Shown: positions 1 through 12,500 of the stretch, piece after piece | How the letters are laid out: every line of letters starts with the position of its first letter | How positions within the stretch are numbered: the stretch's first letter is position 1 | Source of the DNA: Didymodactylos carnosus | Lineage: Eukaryota > Rotifera > Eurotatoria > Philodinida > Philodinidae | DNA: 22,696 nucleotides | NCBI GenBank assembly: GCA_905250885.1 | Contig: CAJNOQ010002781.1 | Span: 1-22,696 of the forward strand | Direction of reading: 5' to 3' | The notes under the pieces: generated by a model | Database searches by the model: none | Told to the model about the DNA's origin: nothing | The model's input: the letters and a program-made list of their open reading frames with translations, nothing else | Program-made: the position numbers and the translations under genes

Positions 1-3000
1 CAGAAATCAAAGTGCTTTCTGTTGATTTTTAAAACTTCTATTGAACTACATGACTAGGTTTTTAAAACTTTTTCGAAAAACGAACGTTGCCATAAGATTC
101 AGTGTGGTCGATAACCTATACTTCCAATGACTTTTGTAGAATTACCACACGCAAAGAATAATCGCGTCTAGAGTTCGCAGAAAAATCTCGAAAAATTATG
201 AGGTCACTTTGGCCTATCTATCCATGGAAAAAAAGCAATATATTGCTGCGCCAAGTTTCGGGGTTATGAAATAGTTTTCCAAAGTCACGTGAGAAAATTG
301 GTCCTTGAACAATAGTTTTAAACGCTTTTTTCTTATGAAGAGCTGCCTTGCAGTGTTGACTATTGAATAGTGAAAACCGCAGGTTTCTATCCCTTTTTTT
401 TCTCGAGTTATTCGCAAAACACTGACCGGCATTCTTACTCGAAAACGATAATAGTTCAATGCTGATTAGTGAATTCGTGTTTGGAAGCTGACCAGCCCTT
501 AACTAATACACGTGATCAGTCTCCTACACCCAGTATGTTAGTATATTCGATTTTTATTTCTGACATTTATTTTTCTAAGTTTGATAAATAATCGAGGCTA
601 ATTACTAGTCTATGACTAGTCGTTTGTTTGGAGGTTCCCAAAAGAGAACCAGTCGACAATAGGAGTCACTTTTCTGAACTCAAACTGGTTCGAACTGGAG
701 TTGACAACATTTCTATAACCAGTCCGTATACCCGTTTTTAGCTCGCATGCATGCATGAGACAAAATCTTCAGTTACGATGGAGTGTGATCTTTCTGCTTG
801 TATATACAGATTTCTTTTGAAATTCTTCTCCCCAATGTTAAAAGTTAACAAGAAAAAGAAAAAGAATTTTTAACAATTTTCTGGATTTGGTGAGTTTTGA
901 GTGATAATATAATTTCAATGATTTCAATTTGTAAGTTATGTTTGTGATCAAAATGAGAGATGAAACAGTTTAGAGCAACGTTTAGATCAAGAGTTATATG
1001 GCTTTTAATAAAAACCCGAAAATACATATTACGATGATACCATCTTTCCTCTGAAATGACTTTTCTCTTAGAAACATTTATCATCCAAAAGATTTCTCCA
1101 TAACAAAATGAGAGAAAGATAAATTTTTTCTTTTTTAAATCAAAGCCAAGATATACAGCAATGATGTAACAGAGACCGAGATTTTTTTTTATAAACTTTA
1201 TCATTTTTTTCTGATAAAATGTTTACCATAACTTGACGAAGTAAAACATCAAAAAACTAACTTTGTTACGTCATTTTCATAGCAGAGTACAACAAATTAA
1301 AATAAATTCGAGATTTTCAATTTCTAGTTCTGATAAGAAATCTTCTAGTCGGTGGACGGCCCAGTTTGCTAAGATCGATCGAACCGTTCATTCCCAAGAT
1401 AGGATTTCTCGTATGGGAAGTGGGTCTTAAGTGGTTTCTTTCAAATTCTCTGAGAAAATAATTTGTTTTTTCTGCTCAGCATATTAAGAGAAAGTTATTG
1501 TATTTTTGGTCTTTGGACATAACATTTCATGTAAAAGAAAAAAAGGATTCTGTTGAAATCATTTGTACTGCAGCAAAATTTTAGTTAAATGTAGAATAGA
1601 CAGTTTTTCAAGAGCTACAAAATGGTTAACTGATTTTTCAATATGCAACAAGACTAAAACCGAAAAAAATCATTTTTATCAACAGGAAATTGATCATTTT
1701 AAACGTTAATATTTTTAAGATACTTTTTCGCTTTTGTATTTAGTAGTAAAACATCCAACACAGTTTGTTTTATAGAGAGACGAATTTTCTTACACAAAAT
1801 TCATTCACTTTCTCTCGATCAGCTGTTGTTGTTGTTAACTGTCCATTCTTGACTTTCTGTCGATTATGTTAATTTATTTATCAGCGGAGTGATTTGTATT
1901 AGAAGATTATTGAAATTTACTATAAAAGATTTTAAAACATAGTCGACATAATTCATTCTAGCTCAAATATGTATAATCACGTGTAATCTTTCTACCATTT
2001 GTCTTCAAAAAATTAATGAGATGTTCTGTTTTCGCTGTCCTTGTACAAATTTTTTATTCAACAAACAACATGCGTCGATAATTCAATCACTTTTATCATT
2101 CGAAATTCATTTTTTTTTTATGTTTTTATTTTGTTGCCGATGTCAGTCAGACTATGAACTAAAAGATGTGAAACATTTAATTTTTATAAAAATCAAAATC
2201 AAATGTTAGTCAATAAGAATGAAATATATACATCAAACACACACTAAACAAAGATTGCCTTTGGCTATCAAACAATATTGTTTTCAATCAACATTCTTCG
2301 CATGTTCAGCATATATATATATATATATCTCAGTCTCATAAATTAATACGGTATGTAAAAGATTGTCTATTGCATAAACACACACACACACATATATTTT
2401 TTTCAAAAATTGTAGTCAACGTTTATGTTATAAATGAATCCAGATTAAGTTTAGTATACAATAGTTTGTTTCTAATCAAAATCAAAAATTGATTTCTATG
2501 ATAAACTTCAAGTAAATTCAGTAGCAAGTCTAACAAATTCTACTATATATATATATATCTTACCTCACTTTAAAAATATTTTTAAGTAAAATGACACCAG
2601 TCTTTTTTTTTTATATTCGATAGTAGAATAAGAATGTGATGTTTTTTTTCTTTTTTGTTCATTATTTGTAAGATGATACTACATTTTCAGTAATATTAGC
2701 AAACTTTTTTTTCTTCTTCTCTCTTATTGTTCTTTTTAAGCTGTAATTGAGCAGTCATTTATATAACAATTGAATGTGGCTATGTTGTTGATTCATTTGT
2801 ACTTTTAAAAAGATTAGTAAATTCCGTCACTCATTCGTTCAAATCTATATTCACTAAAACATTTCTACTTTACTCGATATTATTTCTTCAAACATGTAGT
2901 CACTTTATTTCTATTATTTTACACTTTAAGTTTTTTTCTCTTTTCTCTTCATTGTTCTTAGTATTAGACTAATTTGACAACTAGAAACATTTATGTATTA

Positions 3001-3576
3001 GTTATTTTCTATTACTTCGATATGCAAATAACGATTGAACACGATGATGTTCGTTTTTTGTTCAATAAACAAAAAAAAGAAAAACTCCTTTTTAACATAA
3101 TTTTGTTACAAGTTTTCCTCTTGTCTTGTTGAGTGTACATGTTAAATATTGAAGAGTAAATTCTGCAGGTAAAATGAAAAAAAAAAAAAAAAATTGTCAT
3201 TTTTTTTTTTAAAATGATGTATGTATCAATATATCCTACTTTATTTTAAAAGAGACTTGCTTATTTAATCATACAATATCTATAGATAATATGAAATTGA
3301 ATTTTACTATTGAGGATAAAGTAAAAAAAATGTAAAATTATTGATACTTGAAGCATAATAGACAGAATGATGAGACAAGAGTACCAGAAAGAAATACGTT
3401 TTACATAATATAAACTCTCTTCAAAAATTTTTAGCAAGATGTGATACTGTGAAACGATAAAGAGAGTGTAATCAACTATCTTTCCTGTTAAAGAACAATT
3501 TTCCTACATGTTTTTTTTTTTTGTTAGCTTTTGTTTATCTTGTTCAACTCACTATTTCTATTTTTTTATTGTTTAG
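1..3576. other. non-coding stretch upstream of first recognised exon
   Basis: No exon could be supported here. Open frames are short, AT-driven and lack coiled-coil-like codon patterns. The region holds one copy of a dispersed repeat (about 50-430), simple tracts such as TA repeats near 2311-2330 and 2544-2559, and a CA tract near 2380. It ends in a pyrimidine-rich acceptor just before 3577. Because that first recognised exon follows an acceptor and has an in-frame stop directly upstream, this stretch is probably a long 5' intron, or intergenic DNA plus small first exons I could not recognise. Confidence 0.5.
50..430 (+). repeat. dispersed repeat family, copy A
   Basis: This stretch resembles two other places in the window (about 7486-7740 and 16529-16965). 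The best conserved core is around 84-155: a CCATAAGATTCAGTGTGGTC block, then ATAACCTAT, then a TTACCACACGCAAAGAA block. A second shared block near 375-410 (GAAAACCGCAGGTTTCTATC) matches 16896-16915 with one change. Copy C lies wholly inside a hAT-like element, so this copy may be a decayed relative whose ends are lost or lie outside the window. Similarity was judged by eye. Confidence 0.65.
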
Positions 3577-6500
3577 ATTGAAAAACTTGAAGAAGAAGTT
3601 CGTGAATTAAAATATCAACAAGATCATGTAGGTATATTAGATAACAAAATATTGTCTATATTCTTCAATAATAATCTTATTTATAGCCTTTATTTGATTA
3701 TCCGGGTAAAATTAGTGAATTAGAAGAAGATATTGTTCAAAAACATCGTTTAATTACTGTTAGTATAAAATAATATAGACATAAATATATATTTCTTCAA
3801 TTAATCTCTCTCTCTCTCTCTCGATCTTATTTAATAGGATCTTGAATTTCAATTAGAACGTGTAAATAAAACTCTTCACGATAATCAAATTGAATATAGT
3901 AATAAAATTGAAAAATATCAAAATCAAAGTGTTGAATTAGAACAACGATTACAACAATTATCACAAGAAGAATTAACAATACGTTTAAATTTACAAGTAT
4001 GTTATATTATATAAAATGAAAAAAAAATCATTTATTATTTTTCATTATTTAATATTAATTTTTTTTTAGATTAAGTGTGACGAACTTCAACATTTCATTG
4101 ATTCAAAAGATCAATTGATAGAAAATTATTTAAAAACTATTGAAGAAAACGAACAACAAATCAATAAATTATTACAAATTTCTAAAAAAGTATATTTTAG
4201 ATATTAAAAATACAAAAGGAATAAATTAATCTTTCCGTTTTGTTTTTTTATTTTCTTTAACATTTAGAATAATACTAGTGATTCAATTATTCAAACATTA
4301 AGACATGAAATAAGTGTCAAAGAAGAACGAATCGAGGTATATATAAGTTACATCATTGAAATTTTGAATTAATTAGAAAAATCTTGTCTTATATTTTAAG
4401 CAAATATTAAATGAAAAATTGGAAATAACAAATGATTTACAACGTCAAATTACTGAATTAAAACGAATATTAACAGATCGTATAGAAGAATTAGAAACAG
4501 TTAATAAATCATTAGAATTAGCAGAAGCACGATTTGATGTAAGTAAAATGACGAAGAAGAACCCAAGCAAATATCACACATGATATACATTTCGTCTGTA
4601 ATCGGGCGATATACGACTAGTTGCCATCAAGATTACTAGTTGAAAAAGGGACTTTTAACTAGATGCGTCTGTAGGTGCATCTGGTAATAGTTAAATCAAT
4701 CGATTATCGAGCGATAAATCGATAGTTGTAACTAGAAAAAATCTAGTAATCGCCCAATTACTTACACAGTGATTGTAATCGAGTAAAAATCTAGTAATCT
4801 AGATGAATCGGGTGATATTAGATTTCTCTTTTGACACTTGGGAAGAAAAAGAAAATATATATATATATATATATATGATCACTGATTAAACTTATCGTTA
4901 TGATTATTATTATTTTTTTTAAATTATCGAATTGAATCTATTTAGGCTTCTCAACGAGAACTATACGATTTACAAAATATTCCTGAACAAATAAATCTTA
5001 GTGTTAATATTACATGTGATGAAAATGATGTAATAACTATTTTATTATTTTTTTTTTCAATTTTTTACATAACTAAATTTGCTTCATTTTATTTTTCTTC
5101 GTCATCTTTTGGTTTTAGGCAACCAAACCAGACGAAACAGATTTTATTATTGAACAATTAAAAAATCAATTAGAAATGACACAACAAGTAATGTTATTTC
5201 AATTTTCGATACTAGTATTTTTACGTACATTTTATTTCGTTCTCTTCTTATTGTAGAAACAACGAAATATGGTAGGTGAATTGTTTATGAATTGTTTAAT
5301 TTTGAGAGAAATTAAATATTTCTCTCTCTCTCTCTCTTAAAATTAGATGCCAATACAATCATCCACCGATCATGAAGATCGATATCAAACAATTATTGAC
5401 GATTTGAAAAGAAAACTACAAGTGAGAGAAGGTACAATTCAGGTATGTTAGAAAAATAATAAAAATGATGATTATAACATATAAATTTGAATTCAAATAT
5501 CTCTAATGAAAAAAAAAAAAGAAAATCTGTTTTCTTTTAATTTAAAACAACTCAGACTTAATAAGTGAGACTAACAGAAAAAATGATAAAATTTTTTAGC
5601 TAACCGGCATTATTTCTATCGCTCTTGTGTAAACGAATCAAAATGTTGACTTTTGTCATCTATCGTTAATAACATTCTTTTAAGTTCACTAATAAAAACC
5701 AGCAACATAAATTTTCAGAGACGAAAACGTCGTGCTGCTATAGCTCAAGTAAGATAATTGCACGACTACACACACACACACACACACATACACACAAATG
5801 TAAATAATAAACTTACATTTCACATAAACACAACGTAAAAACAAAAAAAAAGCACATAATTTCTTTTTTTGTCACGCTGTTATCCATTTTGACTATTATT
5901 GTTGAAGAAATTAATTAAAAGTCACAAATTTAGATTTAATAGATTTGTATTTTCACTGAAAAAAAACAAAAAAGAGAAAACAATTTATAATATCGTGTAG
6001 AAAATGATCGTCTGTTCTTTTTTCCATGAGTTATTAATACATCTCGCTATATTTAACATCATCTACGATGTAATTCTAAATATTCTCTTTCTAGTAAATT
6101 TTTTGATAGTAAGAGTGTTTAGTGTTGCAAAAAGAAAAAGAAAAAGAAAAAGAGAAAGAGAAAGAGAAAGAGAAAGAACACAGAATAGTCAGAATAGTAC
6201 CATTCTGTTCATGTTTCTGATTTCAAAAAGAAAAAAAAAAAGGAGAGGAGAGGAGGAAAAAGAAAATTCTACTGTGACTATGATGGGAAGATGGTTTAAT
6301 ATTTCTATTTTTATTTTTATCAACTACTATATTTAAAAATCAGAAAAAAAAAAAAACTTCGAAGAAAAAGAGCGTACAAGGTAACTAATTATATTATAAC
6401 TAGAAATAATTGTAGATAGGATGGAAGTGTTACAAAATTTTTAAAAAAAAAAAGAAGTTTTTTTTTTCGAATTTCTAAAGTAAAAGAGACGAGGTTTTTG

Positions 6501-9500
6501 ATGGATGATCAAGTAACAGCACCTTCACATACATACACATTGGTTAGTACTAGTAATAAGATTCATTTCTCTTGTTAGATGATTGCCATAACAGTAAAAA
6601 ATAAAATTCTTCTTTTTTTTCTTTTTCATTTAGAATTTACAACAGACTCTAGCTGTAACAAATGATGACCTTAAACAACTACGAAAAACAAACAATGATT
6701 TACAAAATGAATATAATCGCACACAATTTGAATTAGATGTACGCACGTAGATATAATTATACCAAACATATACCTTTTGACTACGTTTCGAACGAGTTAA
6801 TCCAATCCAGTGATTTTATTTTTTTCTACATTTGAAAAAAAACGTATCCAAATGAACTTTTTAACATTTAACATCATCACCCAACATATTTTAACTTCTT
6901 ATACGTTTTCACGGAACTCAGTTTTAATCGGTTTTTACAAAAAATTCAAAAACTCCTAACTCACTCAAAATCGATTGAAATTACTTCAGAATACCAAGAT
7001 AAATCTATCTCTAGTTGATGTGCGCAACAACTTGGAATTCAACAAAAATTTTCAAAATCAAAAAGGGAAGACTGTGATTGAAGAGATCTTAATAAAAGAA
7101 TGATTTCTTTACTAGTAGTTTAAGTACAGATCAGATTGAGCAAATAAAATAGAGTTTATCTTTATGTTGCGAAGTAGTTGGACGGATTTTGAGTGAATGA
7201 GAAATTTTTAGTAAGAATAGCCAGAATTAGGGTTTTTTTAATCCCATATAGGTACGTATGCACCACCCTGTTCGAACAGGGTGTTTTCTGAATTGAGTCC
7301 ATTTTAGAATGCTCACATAGATAACTTCAAACGTTTCATACTTATATGAGATTGTAGTTTAAACATTTCTCTACAAAATGAGATGTTTCGCGACTCTGAG
7401 TATTTCTTTATAGGTGATTTATAACAATTTTCGTGAAAGCCCTAACACTAGTTTTCAACTGGTGCATGCCTACATATAGGTTATTACTAGATTTTTCAAT
7501 TTTTTGAGGAACATCACCATGATATTCAACGTGGTCGATAACCTATGTTTCCATAGGTTTTTACGATTACGTCACGTAATGGTAAAGCAGTTCTATGACT
7601 CCTAGGAAACCTGGTACTACAGCTAAATGATGCAATAGCAGGGCTTCCAGAATCCTCTATGCTACAGTCTCGTCTATCGAATAGTGGAAATTGTAGGCCT
7701 CTGTTACTTTTCTAGCTAACATCATGGAGAAAATGGTCAGATTTCTTGTAGTTTGAAATGAATAGTGATTTTGAAATTAAAAAAATACTGAGAATTAGAA
7801 AAGTATGCGTCGTCTATAAAAAATTGAATGTCAAAAATCATCTTCTGTATAGTATTTATACACTTTCTTAAATTGTTAAAAGAAACGTATATTGTTGATG
7901 TTATAATAACTTGTTGTTCTCTCTCATTTTAGACTATTGAGAAGAAATTTTCGACTGATATCGATGAACGTGATTTTCAAATAAATCAATTAAAAAAGAA
8001 GGTTCAGGAACAAGACAATAAATTAAATGTAAGTTAAAAATTATTTATCTTATCTTATTTAATATTTTTTATCTTTTGGAAATGTTTTTTTTTTCTTTCT
8101 AGACATTTTATGAAAATGATGCGCCAAAAGAAACGGATATTAACCGTTTAAGAACAGAAATTATAAGTTTAGAACACGAAGCAAAGAAAAAAGTACCATC
8201 TGGTAAATAGAGGATAAAATAAATTTAAGATATTGTTGTCAATATTTTATCTATCTTTATTTAGCTGAAGTTACCCGTGATATTTCGAGTAATTTACGAT
8301 TAGAAGTTCAACGAAGAGACGATGTATATAATGTTTTTTTTGGGATTTTAGCAGCTAAAAGATAAATGTAAAATTTTAATATTTTATTTAGGAAATAAAT
8401 ACTTTGAAAAAAAAAACTTGATAATAATGAAAATGAAATTACAAGACTTCGACATATAACAAAAATGAAAGTGAGTCAAATTATTAATATTTATTTTTCT
8501 AAATTTATATAAATTATCTGTTTTTGTTTTTTACAGGACGATACATCAATTCATCGAGCTGAACCAGCTCAAGTTCAAGGTAAATGACTTCTATTTATAT
8601 AAATAACTGATATTATAATGGATCTTTAAAATTGATACACAAATTTGAATTAATTACTTTTCTAACTATAAAATTTATTTTTTAATTATTTACTTTTCTG
8701 TCTGAATTAGTCTATTAGACAATCTTATCAAATTTTTTTTGCTTCTTTGTATTATTTAGAACGTTCACCACTTTCTCCACGCTACACAAATTTAAGCCGT
8801 GAAGAATTATTATATGAATTACAAATGTGTCTTATGGATAATGAAACATTAATGAATCAACTTTCAAGTAAGCTTTTCGATTTTCTTCTATTCAAATAGT
8901 ATAATGTATGTATTAACAAAAAAAAAGCTTCATAATATATTTGCAATATATTTTTGTAAATGTTTTTATTTTTATCATTTTAATATTCATTATTTATTAA
9001 GAAAAATCTCCGAGTATAACAGAATTACATAATCAATTATTTGCTGTACGAAAAGAATTAGCTCGTTCTAAATATGTTAATCAAGTATTATGGCGAAAAT
9101 TAGATGCTCTTGAAGCTATTCATGGTTCACAACAAACACGTGCCGAATTAGCCATAGAATTATCACAATATAAAGATGAATTAGAGTCAACAAAAGCAAA
9201 ACATCAACGTATTCAAGATACACGTTCGGCATTAACTCAAAGTTCACGATCATCATCAGGTTGATGTTAAATAAACATATCTTATCTTTCATAAATTAAA
9301 TTTTGGATCGATGCTTATTATTATTGCTGTTCTGATTGTGTTATTACACAGTGTGTTGTGTGTGCAGACAAATGTTTTGTAATCGCGCCCACTAATTAAC
9401 ATAGCTTATGGTCCTTTTCAGCTCATTATTCTTTCTTATTGCATGAAATACACTTTTATAGCTGCTATAATCTATTTCTTAAAATTCATCATTATAATAT

Positions 9501-12500
9501 GTTTTATTTTTCTCATCTTCATTAGAACAGAATATAAGCACAATTCAACATTATAATTCTTCTCAATGTAGTAATGAACCATCAAAAAATATTAAATCCA
9601 CAATTGCATTATTAGATAAAACAAATCATGAATGGCAAATTAAATATAAAAATCTTAAGGTAAGTCAATTGTTGTCTAAAATATCTAGTAAAAAAATAAA
9701 TAAAAAAAATTATCTCAAACATTTTCAGGATCAATTGAGTCGAAATGAAAATATCTCACGAACATATCAGAAAGAAATTCAACGATATCAACGTCTATTA
9801 CATGATGCCGGTATATTATAAATTTGTGACATAATAAAAAGATTTTGAAAAAAAAATTATTATTATTCTTTTTTTTTTATCTAAGGTTTACATCAATCTG
9901 TTCGAAAACGTCGTTATAGTGCAAGTGATTTGGATAATCCTGTCCGAATAGATTCGCAAAAATTTATAATAGATGAAAGTAACGATCATTTATTGAATCA
10001 TTATGGTAATACAAATCAAATTGATGTATTACATGAACATATAAAAGAATTAAAAAATATGGTACAAAGGTAAATTTTCTTGTTATTTTTTTTTAAACTT
10101 GTCTAGATTCATTCTTTACTTTAGTCATCAAAAATACATTCAACAATTACAAACACGTATAAGAATAAATGCACCTGAAATTATTCATTCACGACCATTA
10201 GAAAAAGAAATGGAAAAATTAAATGATATAAATAAACAATTACAATCAACAAATATAATGTATAAAAATGAACTTGAATTAGTAAAACGTGAATTTAAAC
10301 AATTGTATAATGATTTTGAACATACACGTTTACAATTGAATGAATGTAATACTATTATAGATGAACAACGGAAACAAAATGAAATTTTAAAAGAAAAATT
10401 AACAAATACCTCTCATTTATCTGATGTATATAATAATAATAATAATAATAATGTATAGTTTTTCATGATTAACTGACTAAAAAAACTGTTAAAATTTTAA
10501 TTTTAGAAAGACGGTATTCGTACTTCATTTGAAATAGATCAGTCTACAAATGATTCACCACAAGAACATATTGTCAATTTGAGTATTGATATCATTACAA
10601 CTGATGAAAGAGAACAGTCTAATCAACGTACGTATAATGTATGATCTATAAAAAATAAAACCCAAAAATACAAAATAAAAATCAACTGAAAATGCTTCCT
10701 AAACTATTTTCTGCTTAGCTTTAAACATTAAAACTAAATAGAAAGTTAACTGACTTAAACGATATTACAATTCTTATATGTTATTTTTCAATTTATTTAC
10801 AGATTATTGTATCAAAGTATTTATATAGCACTGTGTTATTATAAACAACTATTTTTTGTTTTTATTTCTAACTATTTACACAGATTGTGTATAAAATCAC
10901 ATTCTTGTACTACTTACAATAACAATTACATCACCAATTAAAAAACAAATACAAAATATTGCTCTTCTGCTGCTGCTGCTGTAACTGCGCACTGAACAAA
11001 TGACTGTGTATATAAGCATCGATCCACTCTTTTTTATAGATAATATTTTTAGTGGTAACTATTTTTTACAATATATTTTTAATTTTATTGTTTAGAAACA
11101 TCATTATTTAAACGTGATAGTGGTTTAGAAAGTGTTACAATGGCGAGTACAAAGTCAACAGTGACTGAAGATATTCAACGAAAATTGGGACGAAAAGATG
11201 AACAGATACAAGAGTTGAGTGATGAACTCTATAGGTAAGAGAATAGAGAAATTTTTGTATATTTTATTGTTGATCAAGTATAAATTAGTAAATAATATTA
11301 TTATTATTATTATTTTCTTGTTTTTATCTAGTTCAAAACAAATTATACAAGTTCGTGATGATGAAATTCGTCAATATCGTTTAAAAATTGAACAACAATT
11401 AAAAACAGCTGAGATAGAAAATGAATTACGTCGTCAATTGACTGCAGCACGACAACAAATTGAAGAATCAAAATTAATTAATGAACAATATCGTCAAAAA
11501 ATTACAACATTAAACAATCGAATTAATGATATGAAAATAAATGATGATGTATTAAATGCTATTAAGAATCAATTAGAAAATGCACATGAACAAAATCAAG
11601 GGTAACATTTATATACTGTATTTATATATGATACCCGTAGTTATTTTATTTTTCTTATTTTTTGTTTCGTATTAGATTACGTAGTGAAACAAAATTATTA
11701 CAAAATGAACAAAATAATAATAAAACATTAATTGAACATTATAAACAACAAATAGACATTTTGGAGAAGAAAGTTCGAAGTGGTATAAAATAAATATTCT
11801 TTTTTTTTATTATATAGTTGACTAATATTCTATGTTATATTTAGTTGGTGTATCACCAACTAATGGAATGGCCATTCGAACAACAGAAATGGCTGAGTTA
11901 TTAAATGAAATGAGACGTTTACGAACAGATCTTGAACGTAGTATAATGAAACAAAACGAGTTACAAATAATGTTAGATGAAAATATGAAACAATCTCGAA
12001 CACCAAGAGAATTTACTTTCTCAGGAAAAGGTTTGAGATAAATAATATTTGTCATAAGATCAGACAAGAATAAATTTTTTCTATTTTTTTTTTTACTAGG
12101 TGTATCACATCCTGATCTTCGTATAATTGATGGCTCCAGTATGTTTGGTGATATACAACATTTAGGTTCTCCACCAACAAAACTAGATGATAAACGTACA
12201 AGACCCATTGGATCATCATCAACTGAAATTAATCAAGGTAATTATGCAAAAAAATTTTTTTTTTTTATTAACATTTTATATTTATTGCTTTTTTAGAACA
12301 AGAATTGAGTAAGATGTGATGTTCCATATTATAGTGATTTAATGCATTACGCTGGTTTTCTTTAGTATTGGGTAAAATGTATATGGTAAGTGAATTAGAG
12401 AATCATACAGCATTAAGACAAATGATAGCCGATATTAAAATTGAATTAAAATCAATAGAATTAAAATTAAAAGAAAAATTGAAATCAAAAATAAAAGTAA

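Larger units (their letters stand above)
3577..8028 (+). other. exons 1-13: N-terminal coiled-coil block with only phase-0 introns
   Basis: These 13 exons (51, 72, 159, 120, 69, 138, 84, 69, 15, 96, 30, 105 and 96 bp) are each a multiple of three and are separated by phase-0 introns. They encode heptad-like helix such as IEKLEEEVRELK at the start and ITELKRILTDRIEELETVNK in exon 6. Exon 9 is a 15-bp microexon (KQRNM). Exon 11 is 30 bp and encodes RRKRRAAIAQ, a basic cluster that could act as a nuclear-localisation or nucleic-acid/tubulin-binding patch. Coiled coil is visible; binding partners are not. Confidence 0.7.

Noticed and set aside
845..1204. 119-codon minus-strand open frame
   Set aside because: Low-complexity Phe/Ile/Lys composition expected from AT-rich DNA, no domain or splice support, and it lies in otherwise featureless sequence.
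6004..6336. 110-codon plus-strand frame with Arg/Lys/Glu repeats
   Set aside because: It is produced by the purine tract at 6129-6178 within intron 11 of the centrosomal gene.
7264..7283. TGTTCGAAC considered as a tRNA T-arm
   Set aside because: No acceptor stem, anticodon arm or A/B box context; the symmetry is a palindrome, and no tRNA was found anywhere in the window.
10967..10981. CTG repeat in intron 24 considered as coding poly-Leu/Ala
   Set aside because: It lies between well-supported exons 24 and 25 whose phases join perfectly without it.
11822..12208. 128-codon minus-strand frame
   Set aside because: Antisense shadow of exons 28 and 29 of the centrosomal gene, which have stronger family resemblance and consistent splice phases.
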